Shown here in pieces: positions 1-4,686 of a DNA stretch of 7,048 nt. A program made the position numbers and the translations under genes. This DNA is from Saprospiraceae bacterium (GTDB lineage Bacteria > Bacteroidota > Bacteroidia > Chitinophagales > Saprospiraceae): the NCBI GenBank assembly GCA_014379665.1, contig JACMLK010000394.1, positions 1 to 7,048 of the forward strand. Reading direction: 5' to 3'. Position 1 is the first letter of the stretch; each line of letters opens with the position of its first letter. A model generated the notes under the pieces. That model searched no databases. It saw only the letters and a list, made by a program, of their open reading frames with translations, and was not told the DNA's origin.

Positions 1-2
1 CT

Positions 3-134
3 ACCATCATAAGCGGCGATCTGGCCATTAGCACTGGGGTAAATTTCGCAGCGGGAGGTTTATCCATTTTACAATCAAAAACTACACCTGAAAAAGCAGG
101 TGTCTGGTGCACATTCAAGCTTCATTCAAAATAA
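3..134 (+). CDS. Possible C-terminal end of an unrecognised protein (5' end outside the window)
   Basis: This frame is open from the left edge to a TAA at 132-134 and encodes 43 residues, containing SGDLAISTGVNFAAGG and ending in WCTFKLHSK. I do not recognise the family. In favour of coding: the composition is ordinary for a protein, and the frame stops just before a sharp change to A+T-rich, promoter-like DNA in front of the MarR gene, which would leave an 80-base gap. Against it: the stretch is short, and the opposite strand is also open here, with a possible ATG at 67-65 reading out of the window to the left. If the plus-strand reading is right, the gene is codirectional with the tyrosine-degradation unit but probably separate from it, because a promoter lies between. 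Low confidence. Confidence 0.3.
   Translation, partial: TIISGDLAISTGVNFAAGGLSILQSKTTPEKAGVWCTFKLHSK
84..103. repeat. Perfect 7-bp inverted repeat with 6-nt loop
   Basis: ACACCTG (84-90) and CAGGTGT (97-103) are perfect inverted copies around the loop AAAAAG. Read on the minus strand, the stem is followed by AGTTTTTG, which resembles a weak intrinsic terminator or leader hairpin placed 17 bases before a possible minus-strand ATG at 67. Read on the plus strand it lies inside the possible open frame at 3-134 and has no T-run after it. The repeat is certain; a function is not, and one such palindrome in 7 kb is expected by chance. Confidence 0.3.
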
Positions 135-185
135 AAGTCAAAAAATATTTGCAACATTCGTTAATATTCCATTGTTTTGCATATT

Positions 186-203
186 ATTAGTACACTAACT
201 AAT
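186..203. promoter_or_regulatory. Candidate MarR-family operator
   Basis: ATTAGT (186-191) and ACTAAT (198-203) are perfect inverted copies separated by six bases. A second overlapping palindrome, TTAGT-AC-ACTAA, occupies 187-198. An A+T-rich palindrome of about 18 bp just upstream of the regulator's own gene is the usual form of a MarR dimer operator. It covers the candidate -33 element of the promoter described separately, so binding would block transcription of the regulator and the two dioxygenase genes. The repeat is seen directly; the protein that binds it is inferred. Confidence 0.5.
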
Positions 204-217
204 TTATTATAAATTTG
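187..217 (+). promoter_or_regulatory. Candidate Bacteroidota-type promoter of the marR-hmgA-hpd unit
   Basis: TAAATTTG at 210-217 matches the Bacteroidota -7 consensus TAnnTTTG in every fixed position. Nineteen bases upstream, TTAG at 187-190 is a one-mismatch version of the -33 box TTTG. Transcription would start near 224. The -7 box covers the TTG codon at 215-217 that opens the longest form of the regulator. If this promoter is used, translation should start at the ATG at 266 with a leader of about 40 bases. A weaker alternative pairs TTTG (176-179) with TAATTTAT (200-207). Confidence 0.45.
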
Positions 218-673
218 GAAATCATCACGAACAAAATAAAGCAGCCGGAAATATCCGGATTTACTATGGAGAAAACGGTAAAACTCATGAAACTGAGTTT
301 CTCCAGAATACTGATGATGCACCCGGAAATTGATATTACAGTGGATCAGTGGATTATCATCCAGCTACTTTTCAAACATAAAAACCTTAGTCAGCAACAA
401 CTTGCAGAACTTTCATTCAAGGATGCACCAACGGTCACCAGAATCATTGATATTTTGGTAAATAAAGATATTGTCCTGAGAGAAACTGATAATTCTGACA
501 GAAGAAAATTTTCCATTTTACTCACTGAAAGTGGTCACTGTATTTATCAAATGGTCATTCCAATCCTGGATGAATTCAGACGTGAAGCATACGCCGGTAT
601 TCCGCATACGGACCTTATAGTGCTAGAAGGAATCATGAATAAAATATTCGAAAACCTTTCCAAACAAAATTAA
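215..673 (+). CDS. MarR-family winged-helix transcriptional regulator
   Basis: A DNA-binding regulator, probably a cytoplasmic dimer that represses its own operon and responds to an aromatic ligand of tyrosine degradation; the ligand is inferred from the neighbours. The 152 residues fit the family. A dimerisation helix covers about residues 18-37, followed by ITVDQWIIIQLL (41-52), a first HTH helix LSQQQLAELS (58-67), a recognition helix APTVTRIIDILVNK (71-84), and a wing with the family-typical DRR (95-97) followed by LLTESG. The C-terminal helices (about 110-150) complete the dimer interface. The start is uncertain: TTG at 215 gives the longest form, but the ATG at 266 (residue 18) fits the candidate promoter better and leaves a complete 135-residue MarR protein. 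The stop codon lies one base before the hmgA start codon, so the two genes are almost certainly cotranscribed. Confidence 0.88.
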   Translation: MEIITNKIKQPEISGFTMEKTVKLMKLSFSRILMMHPEIDITVDQWIIIQLLFKHKNLSQQQLAELSFKDAPTVTRIIDILVNKDIVLRETDNSDRRKFSILLTESGHCIYQMVIPILDEFRREAYAGIPHTDLIVLEGIMNKIFENLSKQN

Positions 674-674
674 T

Positions 675-1826
675 ATGCATTATCACTCATTAGGGCACAT
701 TCCACCTAAAAGACATACACAATTCAGAAAACAGGATGGCTCATTGTATAATGAACAGCTTTTTTCGACCGAAGGATTCAGCGATATGTATTCGTTGCTT
801 TATCACAATTATCCTCCCACCATGATTACCCAGGTAGGAGAGCCGGTAAATGTGGCACCAAAAACTATGCATGACAAACAACTTAAACACAGAAGTTTGC
901 AGGGGTTTAACATTGCACCCGAAGATGATTATCTAGACAGCCGGAAACCGGTACTTGTCAATAATGACTGTAAGATTATACTGGCTGCTCCAAGGAAAAG
1001 TATGACAGATTACTTTTATAAAAATGCAGATGCCGATGAATGTATTTTTGTACACATTGGTTCCGGAACGCTCAAAACCATGTACGGTGACATCAGATTT
1101 GAATATGGGGATTATCTGGTGATACCACGGGGAACCATATATCAATTGGCTTTTGATACCCCAGAAAACAGATTATTTATCATAGAATCCACATCACCAA
1201 TTCTTACACCCAAAAGATATAGAAACGATTTCGGTCAGTTGATGGAACATTCACCTTATTGTGAGCGAGATATCAGAAAACCGAATGTACTTGTCACGTA
1301 TAATGAAAAAGGTGATTTCCTCCTGTATATCAAAAAACAGGACAACCTCTACCCTTACCATTATAAGGCCCATCCATTCGATGTAGTCGGATGGGATGGA
1401 TATGTATATCCATATGCATTTTCGATTCATAATTTTGAGCCTATTACAGGTCGGGTGCATCTTCCGCCCCCTATTCATCAGACTTTTGAGACGAGAAACT
1501 TTGTGATATGTTCGTTTGTACCCAGAATGTACGATTACCATCCTTTGGCTATACCAGCGCCTTATAATCATAGTAATATAGACAGTGACGAGGTACTATA
1601 CTACGTTGATGGTGATTTTATGAGCAGAAAACATGTGGACAAAGGGCAGATCACTTTGCACCCGGGAGGTATTCCGCATGGACCGCATCCGGGTACTGCC
1701 GAAAAAAGTATAGGACAGAAAGAAACCAAAGAGCTCGCCGTGATGGTGGATACATTCAAACCTTTGCTCATGACTAATTATGCAGCCGGAATCGAAGATG
1801 ATGAATATGCATTGAGCTGGCTGTAA
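675..1826 (+). CDS. hmgA: Homogentisate 1,2-dioxygenase
   Basis: A non-haem Fe(II) ring-cleavage enzyme that converts homogentisate and O2 to maleylacetoacetate in tyrosine and phenylalanine catabolism, in the cytoplasm. At 383 residues it is shorter than the human and Pseudomonas enzymes (about 430-445) and looks like the compact bacterial form. The N-terminus (GHIPPKRHTQFRKQDGSLY, residues 7-25) is typical of the family. The C-terminal cupin carries the probable iron ligands His299 and Glu306 in HSNIDSDEVLYYVDG and His335 in IPHGPHPG, by analogy with human His335, Glu341 and His371. The His-to-Glu spacing is one residue longer than in the human enzyme but still fits the cupin pattern HxN-x4-E-x6-G. 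I did not assign the catalytic base. The gene starts one base after the regulator's stop and lies 39 bases before hpd, whose product supplies its substrate. Confidence 0.95.
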   Translation: MHYHSLGHIPPKRHTQFRKQDGSLYNEQLFSTEGFSDMYSLLYHNYPPTMITQVGEPVNVAPKTMHDKQLKHRSLQGFNIAPEDDYLDSRKPVLVNNDCKIILAAPRKSMTDYFYKNADADECIFVHIGSGTLKTMYGDIRFEYGDYLVIPRGTIYQLAFDTPENRLFIIESTSPILTPKRYRNDFGQLMEHSPYCERDIRKPNVLVTYNEKGDFLLYIKKQDNLYPYHYKAHPFDVVGWDGYVYPYAFSIHNFEPITGRVHLPPPIHQTFETRNFVICSFVPRMYDYHPLAIPAPYNHSNIDSDEVLYYVDGDFMSRKHVDKGQITLHPGGIPHGPHPGTAEKSIGQKETKELAVMVDTFKPLLMTNYAAGIEDDEYALSWL

Positions 1827-1865
1827 ATAAATACACAATTTTAAATATCAAAATCTAACATCAAT

Positions 1866-2990
1866 ATGGATATCTCAACCTTATCAAAAAATCAAGCCGT
1901 ACAAGATACGTTCCCAATAAATGGAACAGACTTTATTGAATTTTATGTTGGCAATGCCAAACAGACAAGTCTTTTCTATCAGCACTGTTTCGGATTTGAA
2001 CTCATCGCCTACAAAGGACCTGAAACCGGATCCAGAGATGTAGTTTCCTATGTATTGAAACAAGGCAAAATAAGATTTGTCATCACTTCAGCGCTTGACC
2101 CAAATCATGAAATTTTAAGCCATGTGGCGCTTCACGGAGATGGCGTCAAAGTGCTGGCATTGTGGGTTGATGATGCGGAAGAAGCCTACTACAAAGCGCT
2201 CCAAAGAGGAGCAGAAAGTGCCTTTGAACCATTTACAGCTGAAGATCAGTATGGTTCCGTGAAAATGGCAGCCATAAAAACATACGGTGAGACCATCCAT
2301 ACTTTGGTAGAAAGAAGTAATTATAAAGGGGCTTTTTTACCTGGCTATGTATCTAAATCCAGTCCTGTAAAAATCAATCCGCTTGGATTCAAGTATGTCG
2401 ATCACTGCGTAGGAAATGTGGAATTGGGACAAATGAACAAGTGGGTCCAATTTTATGAAGATGTCATGGGGTTTAAACTGCTTGTGACTTTTGACGACAA
2501 AGACATTTCAACTGATTATACTGCTCTTATGAGTAAAGTGGTCAGTAACGGCAATGGATTCATCAAATTCCCTATTAATGAACCGGCCGCCGGAAAGAAA
2601 AAATCACAAATCGAAGAATATCTTGACTTTTACAAAAGCGCAGGTGTTCAACATATTGCCATTGCTACGGATGACATCGTGCATACGGTAGAGTCGCTCA
2701 GAAATAATGGTATAGAATTCCTGTACGTTCCTGACAACTATTATGAAACTGTCCTGGATCGTGTGGGCACCATTAAAGAAGATATCAATGAACTCAAGAG
2801 AATGAATATCCTGGTTGACAGAGATGAAGAAGGATATTTGCTCCAGATATTTACCAAACCCATTCAGGACAGACCCACAGTCTTTTTTGAAATCATAGAA
2901 CGACACGGTGCCAAGTCATTTGGTAAAGGCAATTTCAAAGCGCTGTTTGAAGCAATAGAGCGGGAGCAGGAATTAAGGGGAACTTTGTAG
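1866..2990 (+). CDS. hpd: 4-hydroxyphenylpyruvate dioxygenase
   Basis: An Fe(II)-dependent enzyme that converts 4-hydroxyphenylpyruvate and O2 to homogentisate and CO2, the step immediately before HmgA. The 374 residues form two vicinal-oxygen-chelate (glyoxalase-like) domains: an N-terminal one beginning at NGTDFIEFYVGNAKQ (19-33) and a catalytic C-terminal one beginning at FKYVDHCVGNV (175-185). The three expected iron ligands are visible: His180 in VDHCVGN, His263 in GVQHIAIATDD and Glu342 in VFFEIIER. GYLLQIFT (323-330) and the C-terminal helix SFGKGNFKALFEAIEREQ (351-368), which closes over the active site in this family, are intact. The ATG at 1866 fits the family's N-terminal length. 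It is the last gene of the unit; the next gene is convergent, and the later enzymes of the pathway are not adjacent. Confidence 0.96.
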   Translation: MDISTLSKNQAVQDTFPINGTDFIEFYVGNAKQTSLFYQHCFGFELIAYKGPETGSRDVVSYVLKQGKIRFVITSALDPNHEILSHVALHGDGVKVLALWVDDAEEAYYKALQRGAESAFEPFTAEDQYGSVKMAAIKTYGETIHTLVERSNYKGAFLPGYVSKSSPVKINPLGFKYVDHCVGNVELGQMNKWVQFYEDVMGFKLLVTFDDKDISTDYTALMSKVVSNGNGFIKFPINEPAAGKKKSQIEEYLDFYKSAGVQHIAIATDDIVHTVESLRNNGIEFLYVPDNYYETVLDRVGTIKEDINELKRMNILVDRDEEGYLLQIFTKPIQDRPTVFFEIIERHGAKSFGKGNFKALFEAIEREQELRGTL

Positions 2991-3010
2991 CAATAATTTA
3001 ATTCAACTAT

Positions 3011-3050
3011 AAAGAGAGGAAAAGCAGCTAATTTTTGTCCCTTTATTTTT
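3011..3050 (+). terminator. Weak candidate terminator between convergent genes
   Basis: Between hpd and the convergent membrane gene, AAAG...GGA-AAA can pair with TTT...TCC-CTTT to give an interrupted stem of about ten pairs with small bulges, followed by ATTTTT on the plus strand. Its position 20 bases after the hpd stop is right for a terminator, and it could serve both directions. The stem is imperfect and A+T-rich, so the call is tentative. Confidence 0.3.
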
Positions 3051-3058
3051 AAGCGCCG

Positions 3059-3652
3059 TTACAAATATAGCAGTGATTTCAGATCTGACTCGATACTATC
3101 CAATATCCTTTGGTCATCACCGAAAAAAATCAACCAGCCAAAAGTACTGATGATAAAAGCAATCAACATGTTTACCCATAACGAAATGCTTCCATCCTTA
3201 CCTGAAATAATATCTGCAAAGCATACCACAATCATCGGAAAAAAAATGATATAGGCTAACTTTACAGCATTATATCTCATTTCTTTAAGATAATACCCTT
3301 CCCAAAGATATTTGTCAAAATTGCTTTTATGTGCAATCAAATTAATGGTGGCAGTCTTTAATTTTTGTCTTAAAAACAAATAAAATAATAGACTTATCCC
3401 AAAAACCACCAATACAAAAACAGTACTAAACCATAAATAATGTAAAACTGAAGCAACAACGAGTGCGATCATCAGCGCATTGAGCATGATCATATACTCC
3501 TGCTTGTCGGTGTCGGATTTCATTCTTCTGATCAGGTCTATTCTTTTGGCTTCACCGGCAGTGATTTTAATTTCATGATTAAACTCATACTCCGTGGCAT
3601 CTATGATGTCCTGAAGTCTTTGTGTGGCGTCATCTATTATTACGGGTTTCAT
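3059..3652 (-). CDS. Four-helix membrane protein of unknown function
   Basis: I do not recognise this 197-residue protein. It has a charged N-terminal region of about 50 residues, with probable helices at 7-25 and 30-50 and no signal peptide. Four hydrophobic segments follow, at about 53-72, 75-94, 129-148 and 158-177. Segments 1-2 and 3-4 form two hairpins separated by a basic and aromatic loop (95-128, including KSNFDKYLWEGYYLKEMRYN). A short acidic C-terminal helix ends the protein (DDQRILDSIESDLKSLL, 179-195). Both ends are probably cytoplasmic. There is no catalytic motif I can name. It starts 172 bases downstream of the comF stop on the same strand, so it may follow comF or have its own promoter. 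Its end faces hpd convergently. The ATG at 3652 is the natural start. Confidence 0.75.
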   Translation of the reverse strand: MKPVIIDDATQRLQDIIDATEYEFNHEIKITAGEAKRIDLIRRMKSDTDKQEYMIMLNALMIALVVASVLHYLWFSTVFVLVVFGISLLFYLFLRQKLKTATINLIAHKSNFDKYLWEGYYLKEMRYNAVKLAYIIFFPMIVVCFADIISGKDGSISLWVNMLIAFIISTFGWLIFFGDDQRILDSIESDLKSLLYL

Positions 3653-3818
3653 CTCATTTTATGGTAAAAATACATTGAATCAAAATCATTATGCGAAATT
3701 AATATATATTTTTAAATTATAATATGAAAATGTCTAAAATGTTTTTCTTACCTGCCGCGGTTACATTGATCTGTTTGATTTTCACAACAAGAGATCCAAC
3801 CTGTATTCCAATAAATCA

Positions 3819-3833
3819 GGTGGTCTATCCACC
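3819..3833 (-). terminator. Short G+C-rich hairpin over the comF stop codon
   Basis: GGTGG (3819-3823) and CCACC (3829-3833) pair around a five-base loop that contains the comF stop codon. On the minus strand the stem is followed by TGATTTATT, a poor T-tract. It could be a weak terminator of comF, or chance. Confidence 0.2.
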
Positions 3834-4535
3834 GGCAGCAATAGTTAAAACAGACAGTTTGCCCGCACCAGCCTCCATAAGTTTCAGACAGCATGCTTCA
3901 ATGGTTGCCCCTGTGGTGACCACATCATCCACCACCAGAATATGACGTCCCATAATATCATCAGTTCGTGTTACTGCAAATGTATCGGATACGTTTTTCA
4001 CTCTTTCAGTTCGGGATAAGCCAGTCTGAGACGCAGTTTCTGTATATTTTATTAAATGGTTTTCGGACATTTTTACACCTGAGGCCACACTTACGCCATG
4101 ACCGAATACCCCACTCTGGTTATATCCGCGAATGAGTTTCTTTTTAGGGTGTATAGGGACAGGTATCATGATATCAGGAGTTTCAAATAAAGGAGATTCG
4201 ATGAGCTTTCTTCCTGCTATTTCACCCAATATGATGCCTGTCTCTTTTTTACCTTTATATTTAAGCCCATGCAGCATGTTGCGCACTATTCCCAAATCCC
4301 TGAAAGTTAATAATGCTGCTCCATGATGTAAGGTAATCCTGCCTTTAAAATGATTGGTTACTATATTTTGTCTGATGTTAAAATGATCCGTATAAGGCAT
4401 ATTATGAAGGCATTCCACACAAAAAAAACCACCACTTATTTTTGGTTGTCTGATACAGGCTATACACAAATCAGGAAACATAGTATAAAGCATATCTCCG
4501 AATAGCTGTCTGATATGATGGATAGTTTTATTCAA
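3825..4535 (-). CDS. comF: ComF/GntX-family protein with zinc ribbon and phosphoribosyltransferase fold
   Basis: Members of this family (B. subtilis ComFC, E. coli GntX) act in the cytoplasm in uptake or use of external DNA during natural transformation; the enzymatic activity, if any, is not settled. Seen here in 236 residues: an N-terminal zinc ribbon with Cys24-x2-Cys27 and Cys39-x2-Cys42; a central region with LKYKGKKE (91-98); PVPIHPKKKLIRGYNQS (125-141), containing the conserved RGYNQ; SQTGLSRTER (169-178); and the type I PRTase PRPP loop VVDDVVTTGAT (201-211). The longest frame begins with TTG at 4535. The ATG at 4493 (residue 15, MLYTMFPDLCIAC) also gives a normal family N-terminus and may be the true start. 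There is a gap of 151 A+T-rich bases from uvrA, with no promoter I could identify with confidence. The gene symbol is by family. Confidence 0.9.
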   Translation of the reverse strand: MNKTIHHIRQLFGDMLYTMFPDLCIACIRQPKISGGFFCVECLHNMPYTDHFNIRQNIVTNHFKGRITLHHGAALLTFRDLGIVRNMLHGLKYKGKKETGIILGEIAGRKLIESPLFETPDIMIPVPIHPKKKLIRGYNQSGVFGHGVSVASGVKMSENHLIKYTETASQTGLSRTERVKNVSDTFAVTRTDDIMGRHILVVDDVVTTGATIEACCLKLMEAGAGKLSVLTIAAGG

Positions 4536-4686
4536 TGATATAGTGATTTTATATGTACCTGGTTAAGACAGATGTGTTTGAAGAAAAAACTTATTAGGTT
4601 AAAACAATTTAATCTTAAACAAAAATAAAATAAAATTTCATTTGATGCATAGTTTCAATGAAAACTGTTTCTGTCCATTATTCTTT

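Noticed and set aside
1..67. Minus-strand frame starting at ATG 67 and reading out of the left edge
   Set aside because: Only 22 codons are visible, rich in Met and Pro (PPAAKFTPVLMARSPLMM), as is common for shadow frames. The plus-strand reading looked slightly more protein-like, so it is kept only as an alternative.
3721..3816. Minus-strand open stretch downstream of comF containing VVKIKQINVTAAGKK and ending in TAA near 3721
   Set aside because: It is only about 31 residues between stops with no ATG start. It could suggest a frameshifted extension of ComF, but ComF already ends at the normal family position after the PRPP-loop helix and strand.
3724..3945. Plus-strand frame of 73 residues with a signal-peptide-like start (MKMSKMFFLPAAVTLICLIF)
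   Set aside because: After about 33 residues it runs antisense through the conserved PRTase end of comF, the C-terminal half has no protein-like character, and A+T-rich DNA readily yields hydrophobic starts. A very short secreted peptide cannot be excluded but is not supported.
4536..4686. Possible promoter or terminator between uvrA and comF
   Set aside because: The gap is A+T-rich and has scattered partial matches such as TAAGTTTT and a weak AGTTT/AAACT repeat, but no TTTG/TAnnTTTG pair at correct spacing and no stem followed by a T-tract.
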